From Neurospora tetrasperma FGSC 2508 (taxonomy: Eukaryota; Ascomycota; Sordariomycetes; Sordariales; Sordariaceae): a stretch of 59,204 nt of DNA. The notes beneath the pieces were generated by a model, which was not told where the DNA came from, searched no databases, and was given only the letters and a program-made list of their open reading frames with translations. Location of the stretch: NCBI RefSeq assembly GCF_000213175.1, contig NW_009799101.1, forward strand, positions 2,279,972 to 2,339,175. Reading direction: 5' to 3'. Of the stretch, positions 8,705 to 21,357 are shown piece after piece (position 1 is the stretch's first letter; each line of letters begins with the position of its first letter). The translations under genes and the position numbers were made by a program.

Positions 8705-11700
8705 GATGGAGAGTGACTGTCCGACTCGATGCTCCTTCAAGGAGCCGTCTCTCGGGTGCTAGGTGTGTCTCAGTATCTCCCCTTTCCCCGAAAAGCACAG
8801 GATACGAGTTCCAGATTCCCTGTCAATAAGAGGATATCGTGTGACTCGGCTCAGGACTGGGAGACAGAATGGCGAGCAGGATGGTCTGAGGGCAACGATT
8901 TGGTCCAACTCCAAAAGTCCGGTTGAGTGCGAGCGATGCGACGGTTCCCTAGGACAAGAAACAAGGCCCGCATGTGGTGTTGCACATGAAGTGGGAGGGT
9001 TCGTATGATCTTCGTCGAGGCGACTCCCGGCGGGTTGCCGGCTGGGAAGAGATGGTAATACGACTGCGCCGGAATCCCACTGGCGGCAGTGAGACCTTAC
9101 TTCGTGCAAGAGATATAGATGGCCACGCGAAAGAGTTGAGACGAGCAATTGTGCGTACGGTAGGTAGGTCAGGTCAGGTATATGCGAAAACGGCAACTCG
9201 ATAAAATTCGAGACAACACTGCAGACGATGAATTCGCATTTCGACAAGGTTACATAGAGGTAACCTCACCCCCCTGGCTCCCATGAGCCCTATTCCCTGC
9301 AAGACTCGAGGCGGCCCATATGGAAATTAGTTGGATCGCCCTAAAGGGACCCTTTCCCCTGCAGTCACATTGTCCCATGTTCTTCTGAAACAGCCGCTCG
9401 CGATGAGCCAAACGGCCAAGTCTGTGATGTTCGATTTGGCACGAACGAAGTCAAAGTCGCTCGTGCAGTTGTTGTTGTTGCCTGTTGCTGTTATATGAGG
9501 CTTGCCCTTAATCACAGATGTCTGATGATCTTCACATCTTCACCAAGCAGTAAAAGCCTTCGGGCTGCTGGACGTCTACAAACATCCACAGGCCCATCAG
9601 ATGCGCAACGATATGTCACACATGTACTGTATATGCAAAGTCTGCACTTAACCCGAGAGCGAATTGCAGCATTTACTCTGCGAAGATGATTTGAAGCCAT
9701 GTTCGGTGCATCTGTGTGGTTCTGGAAGAAATCAGATGGATCATGGGATGCCAGGAAGTGGCGCAAACGGCTTCAGGCGTGTTGCGGACATGGGCACTTG
9801 TAGATGAATGGTAGTAATCCCGCAGCGTGCAAGGGAATAGCTTCGGAAGAGATACCCCTTTACCCGACGCTGGGACCGAAGACCGAAGACCGGGTGACAG
9901 CCTCGATGCGAATCGCCCTGATGCCATCATCAACATCATCTGAACCTTCAGACGAAAGTATGGCCGGATCGGTGACAAACCGAGGTTCAGACGGAGACCA
10001 GAAGCATTAAAGTCCACCGAGATGAAGCAAGTTGAAGATTCTCCCGGGATACAGAATTCAGTACAACGGGTCCCGAGATTTGAATTTTTCCTTCAATTTA
10101 TGCATGACATTTCGTCTGTAGCCAGGATGCGCTATTCCGTTCCTGGCAAGCGTAATCCTTTGCCCCCCCTGAAGAATTTCACATGACGCAAATGCTAAAC
10201 CTCAACATGGGAAAGCAAAAGAAGAAAAGCATTCCAGTCATCACTTCAAGCCACACTCACACAGTACCAGAGGCTAACACAAGGACGTAAGACTTGCTGG
10301 CAAGACAATTTCATACATCGTGATAGCCAATTGCTATCCGTCGCACGACCCTCGGTTTGCGACCTTGAGAAGTCGAATACGGAGGGAGCACGGATGGCCT
10401 GCTCTATGCAAATATTGTTATGGCGGGGCGGATACGGAGCACCTCTACGGCCAGAAGCGGGCTCCGCATGGATTACACACAGTTCCTTTCGGTACCGATA
10501 TGCACGGCGAACATGATGCAGGACAAGGGAACAACGGGTTCTCCGCACGTAGTGTATGTATGTAGTGTACAGTACTAGTGTAGCAGTATCTGCTGGCTCT
10601 TATCCCTTGCGTTCCTTCCTTTTTCTCCTTTCCATCCTCTCTCTTCCTGGCATCGAAGGTCTATCATCCAGCTGGAGTTTAAAGGTACATGCGGTTGTTC
10701 CCGCGTCCACTTCCCCGATCCGGTTCTTCAATTCCTGGCACCCTTCTCCTTCTAGTGTACACACCTACGCCATACGTTGAAATGATCGACAAAGTAAGTC
10801 TGGGGCGCTCTGTGCCTTTCAACGTCACCAGCAATAGCACCCAGACCAATCATCCTTCGCTTCGAAGAAGCTTCCCGAGCTTCAGGTAGGATGCACACCA
10901 ATTCGGCTTGATGCAGGTCCCGGAGACACAGAGTAACATTTGGGTCCGGGTCATTACATGAGAAACTGAAGAGGTTTAAATACGATGACCCTCGTCGCCG
11001 CAAGAACTCGGCACACAAACACCACTTACTGAGATGGATTGGGACTTCTGGGGTTATTCGCGCTCTCGTTCTGGGAGAGCGATGTCCGCTATGGGACAGG
11101 GTTGCTCGACAACTGCAAGTAGCAGCAGCCCCGACGAGATATGTTGCCAACTGGATGACGCTTGTTCACGAGACGACCACTTGGGCCTGTGGCTTTGACG
11201 TGTCGCACTTACACCAGTTGTTGCCTCGGGATTGCGAGACTCAAGGCTATTCATGTTCTCGAAAAGAACTTGTATTCTCCAAGCCAAGTCATCCGCGTCC
11301 TGTGCCTCAAGACTATACCGATGACCACGTTGTGATGATGGGTCCGGCACGGCACAGATGCATCCGTTGCCCAAGCGGCGGTGTTCCCGGCCTTGGCGGG
11401 CCAACTCCCTAGTGGAGGAAGGGGCATTGACTTCGTCCTAAGAGTTGGTGTTGCTGTTGTTGTTTATCCTTTAAGCTGGTTGGTGCCCCCTCCTGCCAAA
11501 CCAACAACACACAACCATGATCTACCCTCGTATCGGGACGGCAGAACAACAATGCGGTGACCCTCAACACCGCCCTGCTGAGAAAATGCTGCGGCGGAGG
11601 CGTTGATTTCCTTCGTCCAGACTGGAACTTGCTCATGTCATCTGTATCAGCTCCTCCATGGAGCCTCTAGAATGGCAAACAGGCACGTGGCGCATCAACG

Positions 11701-11755
11701 TGGTGAAGACTTCGCTGGTAAACACTTCACTGACCTTGAGCCGCTTAAGATCATC
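8705..11755. other. 3 kb divergent intergenic region, no supported gene
   Basis: This separates the minus-strand Cys-rich protein gene from the plus-strand GH76 gene and must contain both promoters. Short frames (for example 132 and 116 codons on the minus strand around 10750-11400) show no motifs, and the one good GTAAGT donor there (about 11022, minus) lies after an in-frame stop. A short GTT-type microsatellite occurs at about 9466-9480 and a TGTTGT run at about 11450-11465. Confidence 0.5.
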
Positions 11756-11763
11756 TATAAATA
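11756..11763 (+). promoter_or_regulatory. TATA box of the GH76 gene
   Basis: TATAAATA lies 85-92 bases before the ATG at 11848. Position and match suit a core promoter element for a regulated secreted enzyme. The leader after it is pyrimidine-rich (TTTTCTCCCTTTTACC). Confidence 0.5.
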
Positions 11764-11847
11764 TCTAGCTGTGTGGTCGTGAGGTTTTCTCCCTTTTACC
11801 TCCTAGTCTACAATTAAGCAGAATTGACCGCCAAATTCCCAGACGCG

Positions 11848-13059
11848 ATGAGATCTCTACAGATCCTGGCTGGCATAGCGGGCCTCGCAAGCATGTTGAG
11901 CCCCATCCAAGCTTCTACGGTCATCGACCCGTCAACCGCCGCCAAAGCCGCCATCGACGCCATGAACAACGCCTTCTACAACCCCTCCGAAGGCCGCTGG
12001 TCTCCCGATGTCGCCTGGTGGATCTCCGGCACCGCCCTCCAGGCGGTTTTGGACTACATGCACGTTACCGGCTCACGGGACTACCTCTCTCAGGCGCACG
12101 AGATCATCGAAAAGCAAAAGGCCCCCCTGCCCTGGTGGCCCCAAGGCGGCGGTAACTTCAGGGCGGACTCGACCGACGATACGGGCTGGTGGGCGCTGGC
12201 CATGCTCCGCATGTTTGACCTTACGGGCGACAAGCGATACCTGACGATTGCGATGCAGGACGAGCAGTACATCTGGAACTACTGGACGGACACGGAGTGT
12301 GGCGGCGGCATCTATGTGGACATCAAGGCGATGACGTACAAGAATGCCATTGCCAACGCCTTGTATATCAAGCTGGCCGCGGCTTTGCATCTTCGAACGG
12401 GTGATGCTCGTTATCTGACCAGGGCGCTCAAGGCGCACCAGTGGTTCGTGGAATCGGGCATGATCAACGCAGAGGAATTGGTCAATGACGGGTTGACGCA
12501 AGATAAGGCTAATGGAGTGTGCTTCAACAACGAGGGACCGACGTGGTCGTACCTCCAGGGAGTGGTAATAGGCGGTTTAGTTGGTATGGTACCCCCTTTG
12601 TTCCAACACCTTTTCTATAATATCATATATAGAACGAAACAGCCAATGAACTGAAAATAACTGACAACCCAACCCTTGCAACCAGAACTCTTTCGCACAA
12701 CACTCAACGAAACCTACATCCGCTCCGCCGCAACCCTCGCCAACGCCGTCATCTCCTCGCCCCAACTCACTCCCCCCTCCACAGGTGTTCTAACCGACTA
12801 CGCCTGCGAGGGCACCGCCGCGGGCTGTAACTACGACCAGCAGAGCTTTAAGGGCATATTTGCTCGCAACCTCGGCGAGCTCGATGTGTTGATTGTGGGA
12901 CGACCGTATCGCACATACCTGGAGCAGAACGCAAACTCGGCTTATCAGAAGGCACGAAACGCAGATGATACGTATGGTACAAGCTGGTCGGGACCGTTTG
13001 ATGGAAGCAGTTTGGCGAAACAGCAGTCGGCGGCGAGCTTGTGGGTTGCGCTACTTTAG
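11848..13059 (+). CDS. Secreted GH76 family alpha-1,6-mannanase-like protein
   Basis: Exons are 11848-12583 and 12686-13059; the 102-nt intron (GTATGG...CCAG with a CTGAC branch site) joins phase-1 codons to read GGLVELFRTT, typical of the family. The product has 369 residues. The frame also opens at a TTG upstream, but ATG 11848 begins a clear signal peptide (MRSLQILAGIAGLASMLSPIQA). The GH76 signature follows: two adjacent Asp residues at about 110-111 in DSTDDTGWWALAML, the position of the catalytic pair in characterised bacterial GH76 endo-alpha-1,6-mannanases. The enzyme should act on alpha-1,6-mannan backbones in the cell wall or in glycoproteins. Unlike the DFG5/DCW1 branch there is no hydrophobic C-terminal tail for a GPI anchor (it ends SAASLWVALL), so a soluble secreted enzyme is more likely. 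Substrate is inferred from family only. Confidence 0.93.
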
Positions 13060-14070
13060 GAACAGGATGCGGGTTTGATATCTTTCGGCAGCTGTGCTTG
13101 TGGGGTTCAGAACTCAGCATAGACCGGGATGGTTTTGAACTCGGTCCTGAGAGACCTGGAATGGTTTATGGATGGGTGTGAGCGGGCACAGGTTATGATC
13201 CGCCACTGCTACGGTTCCTGGACATCGAACATATATGAAGGCCAAAAGGGGGAAGTTAAAGATGGGAAAAAAGGGAGCATAGAATAGAAGTCATTGCTAT
13301 GGGACATTGCAGCCTTCCTCTTGACCAATTGGTGACGCCGTATAACTTCTGGAGACTTGAGAATGATAGCAGGACATCCTTGATCCGTCCAAGGGTCATA
13401 GCCTGTATCGTAGCATACATTTTTCATCATGGTGGGAGGTGTTTGAAGATTGGGTGGATGGAAGGAAGTGAGTGTCTGTCAGTAGACCGCGTTTCTCACC
13501 ACCGCAACAGTCTGTTTTCCTTGTCGAATACCGCAATGAAGATTAACATTGTGCGTATGAGAGCAGTATCATCAACGTCGTTTGCAAAGAGACAAAGCCC
13601 CCGCCGCTACCTGTACATACATACGTACGGAATAATGTGAAAAACTCCAATCACTCCGTTTTCGTCCCAAAAATCAACTCCAACCTCCGCGTCCGCCGTC
13701 CTAGTCTATTGATGCTTTTGGGGATGTGTTGATCAGGAAGATCGGTTGTTCCGCTTAGGCCCTCAATTCCGCCCATTTGAACCTTCCTCGTGTGTTCTTC
13801 TATCTTATTTTTGCCCTTATCGGTCGCTTCGTCCTGGCCTGTCGTGTAGGGTGAGACGCAAACCGCTTGTGACTCTCTTCCTCCTCCTTTTCAACCCCGT
13901 TTCCTGTCCCTCCTTCTCATACTTGAGTATTTTTCCCTTCACCGTCCTGTCTACCTCTATATCCCCGGGTTTTCCCTGAGCAATACGCCAAATCGCAATC
14001 TTCCCTTCCCTTCTTCCTTCCAACCCGCAAAGAAAAAAAAAAGAAAAAAATCAAGACATCACGTCATGTT
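13060..14070. other. Convergent intergenic region
   Basis: This lies between the 3' ends of the GH76 gene and the 6-phosphogluconolactonase gene. It contains pyrimidine-rich stretches at about 13790-13990 and an A-rich run at 14032-14050 but no convincing coding sequence. Confidence 0.5.
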
Positions 14071-14856
14071 CTATAGGCTAAACGGCCTCTTGGGGTAGCT
14101 GACTCCCTCAACAGCGGCGTTATCCACGAACCAACTGCACCTCTCACCCGTCGCCTCGTTCACGAGGGCGCACGGCAACCCCTTGCCCTCCTCAAAGATG
14201 TCCTTCATGATCTCCTTCTTGCCGCTGCCCGTCGCCACGAACGCAACGCGCACCGCGTGCGTCACAACGGGGAGGGTGAGGGTGATGCGGCGCGGGGGCG
14301 GCTTGGGCGAGTCCTCGATGGGGCTGACCCAGGCCTCGGTCTCGCGCAGCAGCTCGTGTCCGGGGAAGAGGGAGCAGGTGTGTCCATCGGGCCCGCAGCC
14401 CAGCAACAACAAATCGAAGATGGGCAGCTTGACCGAGTCGCGCGAAGCAAAAGAGCGGACGAGCGTCTGCTCGTACCGATCCGCCAGCTCCTGCGTGTCG
14501 TCGAGGACGGATTCATCGATGGTGTGTACCGTCGGTTGCGGGGTGCCCTGGGGGAGCTTGTCGAGCAGCTCCTTCTTGAGTAGCGCGTAGTTGGAGTCCT
14601 CGTGGTTGAGAGGGACCGCGCGCTCGTCCGCGAAGAAGATTTCCCAACTCTCCCACTTGACCTTGTCCGACTCGTCCTTGGCCGGGGCCAGCAGCGCTTG
14701 CGCGAGCGTCTTGGGCAGCGAGCCACCTGAGACGCCGACCTTGAAGACGCCGTGCCGCTCGAGGCCGGCCTCCTGGCACGAGATTAGGTAGGAGCGGAGG
14801 GCGGTCGCGAGCGTATCGACGCTGGGGAAGGAGTAGAGGTTGACTTGCTTGCCCAT
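14071..14856 (-). CDS. 6-phosphogluconolactonase
   Basis: This intron-less gene encodes 261 residues, the normal size for fungal SOL-type 6-phosphogluconolactonases. The enzyme hydrolyses 6-phosphoglucono-1,5-lactone to 6-phosphogluconate, the second step of the oxidative pentose phosphate pathway, in the cytosol. Family motifs are in order: GVSGGSLPKTL near residue 41 (phosphate-binding glycine loop), FFADERAVP near 74, and LLLGCGPDGHTCSLFPG near 151, which carries the conserved GxGxDGHxxSLFPG-type element. The protein starts MGKQVNLYSF without a targeting signal. It is divergent from the PHO13-like gene 4 kb away, and convergent with the GH76 gene; neither neighbour suggests a shared pathway. 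Confidence 0.96.
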   Translation of the reverse strand: MGKQVNLYSFPSVDTLATALRSYLISCQEAGLERHGVFKVGVSGGSLPKTLAQALLAPAKDESDKVKWESWEIFFADERAVPLNHEDSNYALLKKELLDKLPQGTPQPTVHTIDESVLDDTQELADRYEQTLVRSFASRDSVKLPIFDLLLLGCGPDGHTCSLFPGHELLRETEAWVSPIEDSPKPPPRRITLTLPVVTHAVRVAFVATGSGKKEIMKDIFEEGKGLPCALVNEATGERCSWFVDNAAVEGVSYPKRPFSL

Positions 14857-16663
14857 TGCTGTTGCTTGGCTTATCGCGGGAGGTTGCTGTGATGTTGTGG
14901 TGGGGGATTTATGTTGGTGCTGCTTCGGGCGGCGAGGTTTTAGGTCTGTTCAATTACGATGACCGGCGATAGGAGGTCTCTACACTTTTCGTGGGTGGTT
15001 TTTGTGTGTTTACTCACTTCGTGATTGTTCAAAGTCGTGGAGAGGGGGGGGGGGGCGGGAGGGAAAGAGAAACGGGTTGGGTTATGGTCTGTCGGTGTCT
15101 TGTCCCCGTGCGATGACTGCGGGGGCCGGGACGATAGCGCAAACTGGACCAGCTTTTAGAGGTACAGTCAGTCACTGAAAGCCGTAGCGGAGGCCGTAGC
15201 GATAGTAGCTCCGAGCGTCATCGTTTTACAGTGGGGAACTACCAATGGGCGAACTGCAGGGAATGAACCAAAAAAGCTTTTTTTTTGCGACCAATCAAAA
15301 TGGATCAAAACTGCACCTCCCCTGTTTGAAGGCCCTCCAGATACTACTAGGTAGCGACGTACTACAGTAGTAGAGGTACCTAGGGAGGTATACGTCAGGT
15401 ATGGAGTCTCCCCAACACCACGATAACAGCTCATGGCAGACGAAGCCGCTCGATACTCAAGATATGGTCATGGAAAGCCGCAATTCGCAGCTTTTCGACT
15501 AACCGATCATTGTGTCTGAGCTCGAACGAAGTTACCCTAGTACTCTGTGCTCCGAGAACAATGTTTGCCTCATATGCTTTTGGAGGTTGTCGGTAAAGAC
15601 AAAGTCCAGGGTCACCCTACGAAGAGCAAGGAGCTGCTTAACACCAGCCAACAACTAGTAAAGTTGGTAGGTCGGTTGTGGGAACAAAAGACACTGCCAT
15701 GGAATCATGTAGAAAAGTCTGGGAATTTTCCTACGGAAAAGACGTAGAGGTACTCGTCCCAACAGTACCTGCGATAACACTTTTCACCCTGTCGATAACC
15801 GATGCACGTGGGGGTGATAGAGGTATCTACTAGGTATGGGTGAGACAGCGGGACATAGCATCACCATCCACGCGGGTTTATAACTCAAGGGTCCGTGATG
15901 ATGGAGGGGTTTGAGGGGTAATTTGCTACATATGTTTCTCAAGATCTCATATCTTTACCCCCATCCTGCTTATAGAAGTGTAATGGTTCGACATCAGTCA
16001 TTGGAGGCTAGCCAAGTTGTATGTATGTGTTGGCCTGCTCTCAAAGGAAGGTTCACTCTGGCACTACACTACGATAGATCTGGAGCTCTACAAAGCCACG
16101 GCATCGTGTCTCACCCTATGATATCATACTGTTGTCTTATGGATGCTGTGCTTGACTTCGCTATAACACGTTTTTTTTTTTGGGGAAAGGGACGACATTT
16201 GAATAGTTGAAGAACAGATTTGGTGAGCAGTCTTGGCTTGCCCGTTGTTGTGAAGGCTGGGTTTCTTTTGCCTCTTGAGAGTACTATCCGTCATAGTGAG
16301 ATCAAGACGCCATGTCGCTCCCAGTCTTGCAACATCGTCATGGTCAACCTCTTATCTCTTGCCTCCATTTGATCCTACCCTGCCGACGCCCCAGCACTAG
16401 CAGGTCATCATTATGGAATACTTCGATGAAACTACCGAGCTGACAAAGTGCTGGCTTTAATCTCAAGATGTTGCTTGTACGCATTTTAATCATGATGTTA
16501 TGCAAGGTAAGGGGAAGATACGTCGGTAGGTCGGACAGCAAACGCGAGTGACAGCTGGAAAGTTCCGAAGGCCATTCAATGACGGCATAGTATCCGGGCG
16601 AAAGTGAAGGGGCAACTCCTTGGTTCCTTTTTTTTTATTTGATTGAACCACTCTCTACCGAAG

Positions 16664-16703
<40 letters not shown>

Positions 16704-16710
16704 CAGAATC

Positions 16711-16747
<37 letters not shown>

Positions 16748-18869
16748 TTGACATTGTGAAAAGACATAGGTGGGAGCTTCGGCGCCGGTGAAATACCACT
16801 AGGTGTTTCTCTACAAGTTTGGATGCCGAAATAAGAATTCATAAGTTTGATCGCTTTTTGGGTTGTGGTATGAAAATTTGGAAATTTTGTGAACAACCCT
16901 ATCTCCAAGTAGGTTACTGATGATTACCCAAAGCTGCATAACCAATTGAGTAAGTCACTTACTAGCTACCAAAGTTTATGCTGGACGCACCCTCACACAC
17001 ACAAAACAGCCTGATTCGATCACAAATCAGTTTATACATAGTTCAGAGTGGAGGTTAACTAGAGGCTACTTTTAGGTTTTATTCAACCTTCTATCTATAC
17101 TAGGAGGTTAACACTTCTTATTGTTGTCATCATTACTCTCTCTTGACAGACACCCAAATAAAGAACTTGAATACTCTTCGTGATGAGGTGTTTTGTTTCT
17201 TTAATCTTTTTATTCTATGATGCAGATATCATACGATATCCTGCTTAGGTATGTCCTAGCCATGTGCTCTCCGCATATGCACTTGCAGATCGCTCTCAGC
17301 CTGCTGACCAATGGCATGAATGCTTCTTTGTTGTCTGAACTTCGATTTTCCCGAGTACCAACCGAACGAGCTTCGAAGGAAGATCTTCCGAGCTTCCGTC
17401 CTTTGGAATTTGAAGAGGGTTCCGTCTGGTTGGTCCCGCACCCGTCGTCAGATTCGCAGGGCGAGACACCCTTCAACCTTTGAAGGGGCACGATGCGAAG
17501 ATCTACGACAGCCGTAGTGACAACTACACCAAAAAGGCAACGGCCGGCAACGTGTTGGACTGTCTCGGTGGTGTAGAATAGGAGGTGGATGGGATACATG
17601 GGCATTGGATCTGATACATGCAAGGCTAGGACCTTGGATACTGGCAAGGCGATTGCAAGATTGAATGAAATCCAATGACATACCCCGGAAGTGGGAAGTC
17701 TAGGAGATTGATGGGCACGGGAGATCCACTGTTGCTGGCAGCCCGTCTTGATCATTTCCGCTCAGAAGAAAGGTATTCCACGATGTTCCAGTTTGGCGAT
17801 GTGGATTGACAACTTGAACACTCGCTAAATCCAAGTTCTAAGCAAAGACCCTCCTATCATCCATTCATCAAGGAATTGCCTTGCCTTGCCTCATCAATTG
17901 ACAATATCGCTAGGCAGCCCGGAGGAAAGGAATTTATTCTAGTGCTAGTTTCAAGGCCAGTTATTGCTCGCAAGGCGGGCCATGGCGGGGTAATTTTGTT
18001 TACTTTTGAAGGGTCGCAGAGGTAGCTCGAAAACGCCCTTGTTCGTTGCGTCACTGATAAGGTCGGTAGTTGTCTTTCAGGTGTGCGAATCGATTGTTAC
18101 AATCTCGGCGCTTTCTTGGTTTGCACATTGTCTCGCCAAGTCTTAAGCACCTCAGTTCCAGACGAAACGCAAGTACCATGATCTCGAGCAATCTCAATCA
18201 ATGCTGCAAGAACGGAAACACGTCTACGAAACGCATTGAGTCTGGTCCCGGGCTGGCACGGACCGCTTTGCCCAAAATGATAAGCGGCATACTTAGGTAC
18301 CCAACTCCCAGGTAGATGAATGATCTTGAAATGTATTGTAGCGTACAAGTAGTGTAGAGGTTATCGCCAAACAGCCTCGACAATCGTGTGGCTTTGATGA
18401 AGCACTCGCTGAGGACTACATGAGTAAGCAGTGGACACTAACAGAGTTGATCTCCCGGCCACCTTCCATGTGTTCTGGCGATCGTTTGCCTAACCAGGGC
18501 CAACGAGCGCCAGCTTGTTCAGTTGTTTGTTGGCGCTTCGTTTTGGCAGCTTTCCACTGGCCCCGAATTACATAGATCCATTTTGGGCGCCACAACCATG
18601 CCAATGACCAATCATGTCGTGACTCTGGAAGCGGCAGGCGCAGGAACGGGGCGGCGGCCGGGCTCGGAGATGCTGTGAGAGTCACGATCGCCACGCCTTG
18701 GAGACGTGGTCAAGTCCACAGTATCTGATTCAGTGAGCAATCACCACTCCTTCAGAAAGCCTCGAACGAACATCTCCGAAAAGTTACCTAGGTCAATCAT
18801 TCACTTGGCGCCCATCCTCTTTTTGATTCAAAAGCTATCCGTGTTCAGAACATACCTAGCAACCCTACC
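14857..18869. other. 4 kb divergent intergenic region, no supported gene
   Basis: This must contain the promoters of the 6-phosphogluconolactonase gene (minus) and the PHO13-like gene (plus). There is a G8 run at about 15045-15056, a C/A-rich CACACACACAAAAC microsatellite near 16992-17005 and a moderately AT-rich portion at about 16900-17230. Frames of 110 and 181 codons on the minus strand (16576-16908, 17210-17755) show no recognisable domain. Confidence 0.5.
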
Positions 18870-19923
18870 ATGGCGCAGCCGAAATACCTAACTGGCGACG
18901 TTGCCGCCATCAATGAGTTCATTGACAAGTTCGATGTTAGTCTTTTCTCGGATGGAACCATCAGTAATACCATGAATGCCGGATGCAATACTCACTTAAA
19001 AAACAGGTGTTTTTGTTCGACTGCGATGGTGTTCTATGGTCTGGAGACCATGTTTTCGAGGGTGTTGTCGAGACGCTCGAGTTGCTGAGATCAAGAGGTT
19101 AAAACAACCCCAGCCTGTCAAGGTTCATATGGGACCCAATCTGACAAAATTGACGACAGGCAAGAAGACGGTGTTTGTGACCAACAACTCAACAAAGTCT
19201 CGTCCCGAGTATAAAAAGAAGTTCGAGGGCTTGGGAATCCCAGCAGATGAAGATGAGATCTTTGGCTCCGCATATTCTTCTGCCATCTACATCTCAAGGA
19301 TTCTGAAGCTGGCGCCGCCCAAGAACAAGGTCTTTGTTGTTGGAGAGGGAGGCATTGAGCAGGAGTTGACGACCGAGAACATCCCCTTCATCGGTGGCAC
19401 CGACCCATCCTTCCGGAGAGACGTCACAGTAGAAGACTTCAATGGCCTTGCGGACGGATCTCTACTCGATCCTGAGGTCGGCTGTGTGCTCGTGGGCTTA
19501 GACTGGCACATCAACTACCTGAAGCTGTCGCATGCATACCAATACCTCCGCCGTGGCGCCGTGTTCCTGGCCACGAATGTGGACTCAACCTTCCCCATGA
19601 ACAACAACTTCTTCCCCGGCGCAGGCTCCATCAGCGTTCCGCTGGTTCACATGACGGGACAGGAACCCGTGGCGCTCGGAAAGCCTAGCCAGGCCATGAT
19701 GGATGCCATCGAGGGCAAGTTCCACCTGGACCGCGCACGGACGTGCATGGTGGGAGATCGGCTCAACACCGATATCAAGTTCGGCATCGAGGGACGGCTG
19801 GGTGGCACGCTTGCAGTCCTGACGGGTGTGAACAAGAAGGAGGACTGGGAGGCGGCGGATGCGGTTGCCGTGCCGTCGTTTTACGTCGACAAGCTTAGTG
19901 ACCTTAGGGCTGCAGCGCAATAA
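18870..19923 (+). CDS. pho13: PHO13-type HAD phosphatase (4-nitrophenylphosphatase / phosphoglycolate phosphatase)
   Basis: Three exons: 18870-18935, 19007-19097 and 19160-19923, giving 306 residues (yeast Pho13 is about the same size). Intron 1 (71 nt, GTTAGT...ACAG) ends so that exon 2 begins VFLFDCDGVLW; intron 2 (62 nt, GTTAAA...ACAG) is phase 1 and restores SRGKKTVFVTNN. HAD motifs are complete: motif I with nucleophile and acid/base Asp (D27 and D29, DCDGVLW), motif II VTNNSTKS, the Lys of motif III in LGKPS, and motif IV MVGDRLNTDI near 247-256. The cap-type (C2) insertion lies between motifs II and III. The family detoxifies side products such as 2-phosphoglycolate, 4-phosphoerythronate and 2-phospholactate; in vitro it is assayed with p-nitrophenyl phosphate. 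No targeting signal is visible, so cytosolic. Confidence 0.94.
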
Positions 19924-21357
19924 AGGTGGAGAACCAGGAACTGGTGATGTACAGGGTGCGGATATGAGGAGCTACGCATGCCTGGTAAGACCGGGGGCTA
20001 TAGATGCTAGAATAGACGGCGTGGATTTTTTTGGCCATATTTTGCTCTAATAGAGAGCAAGCATAGAAGAAATTGAGGCGGCCAATGGAATAGACTAGAA
20101 CAAGTGAATGATTCGAGGCCCGGCCACAGGAACACAAAGACGGCCGGGAAGGGAATAACAAGGTCCTGCTTGTCCGTCTGCCATCACGTCCCCCTATCGC
20201 TGGCCTGATTATGATAGTGAATGAGGATGACAACATGGACCATTGGCAAAGGGTCTGGCGGTATTGGATGGCATATTCGCATGTTGGTATCTGGTATGTT
20301 GGGAAGTTTCCTTGATGGCAACTAGTGCAAATAGTGGAGAGAGCAAGAAAGGAAAAAAGCCACATGTGATCATGTTTATTTCAAAAGTAGGACAGTGGCC
20401 GGTCTGGATCTTTGGGGCTCGGAACACTCAGACTTCGGAGTGGCTTAGTTCTTCCCTCTTCCGGCTACGGGAAGCCTCGTTGTTCTGTCTCTCTTCAGAT
20501 CAAAGTTCGACTTAGGCCTGGAAGCCCTGGGCAGCCCATGACGTAACCGGCTGTATAACCCTGACATTCTGGTGCGCCGACCCTGCTCACAGGTGCTGAT
20601 GTAACTCTAGCCTAACCCTGGGCCTAGACTGACGGTTAGTGGTGGACAAGGAGGGTGTGCAATATGCAAGCCATCAGTTGGGGAAGGACCCTGAATTTTT
20701 ACCAACCTGAAGCGCTCAACGACAACATCATGTCGAACCTGTCGCTCAACGCCGCTGACCTGCCGGCCAACCCATCCCGGCAGACGTGGGTGTAAACCCT
20801 TGCCTTTTCCGCCCTGTTTTTTTTTGGTGTCCCCAAAGTCGACGCCAAGGGTCACGTTCATTTCATTGGAGCCGTTCCTAAGGGTTCAGATCGACGGGAT
20901 TCCAAGGGTCCTCTCATGACCCAGTCCTCGGTAAAGATGCCCCCATGAATACCCTTTCATCAGTACGGCGACCGTAATATTGGCAACATCATAGTTCGGG
21001 GTCCATTTGTACTTCTCGAGCTCTCAAGGTATTCCGCCGCCCTGAAGAAGCTTCCAGACCTTACCTTCGTTTACGTGCGAAAGGGACAGGAGCTCTGTCG
21101 ATCAATCTTTTCATCCTCCTTCATTGGAGCTCAACCTTTTACCAGTCAAGGAAACGTCCAAATCGGCGTGCTGTGACAAATTTGCCCATGCCACAAAACC
21201 TGACGCCAGTGGATGAGGACTGGTGTTTCCCGAATGCCCGACAGACGGGACCAAAACCCCCCACAGTTGACCCGGTTATTCAGTAGAAGTGGAAGACGTT
21301 GGCAGGCCGGCCGGCGTTATTAGATATTAGATCAAGGTACTTGCAGCGATCCCGTCA
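19924..21357. other. Intergenic, no supported gene
   Basis: This follows the 3' end of the PHO13-like gene. One copy of CCTAACCC-like sequence occurs near 20610, and a T-rich run at 20816-20825. No frame here has recognisable motifs. Confidence 0.45.

Noticed and set aside
7788-8762. Long plus-strand frame of 324 codons opposite the Cys-rich protein gene
   Set aside because: It is a shadow of the Pro/Ala/Thr-rich minus-strand coding sequence; its product is Gly/Val-rich with no domain.
10752-11404. Two minus-strand frames (132 and 116 codons) with a GTAAGT donor nearby
   Set aside because: The donor at about 11022 lies after an in-frame stop, so the frames cannot be joined into a gene.
11824-11847. 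Upstream TTG start for the GH76 gene
   Set aside because: The ATG at 11848 directly begins the signal peptide; a non-ATG start adds polar residues before it.
17210-17755. Minus-strand 181-codon frame between 6-phosphogluconolactonase and the PHO13-like gene
   Set aside because: No recognisable domain, no splice pattern, and ends in the AT-rich part; probably chance.
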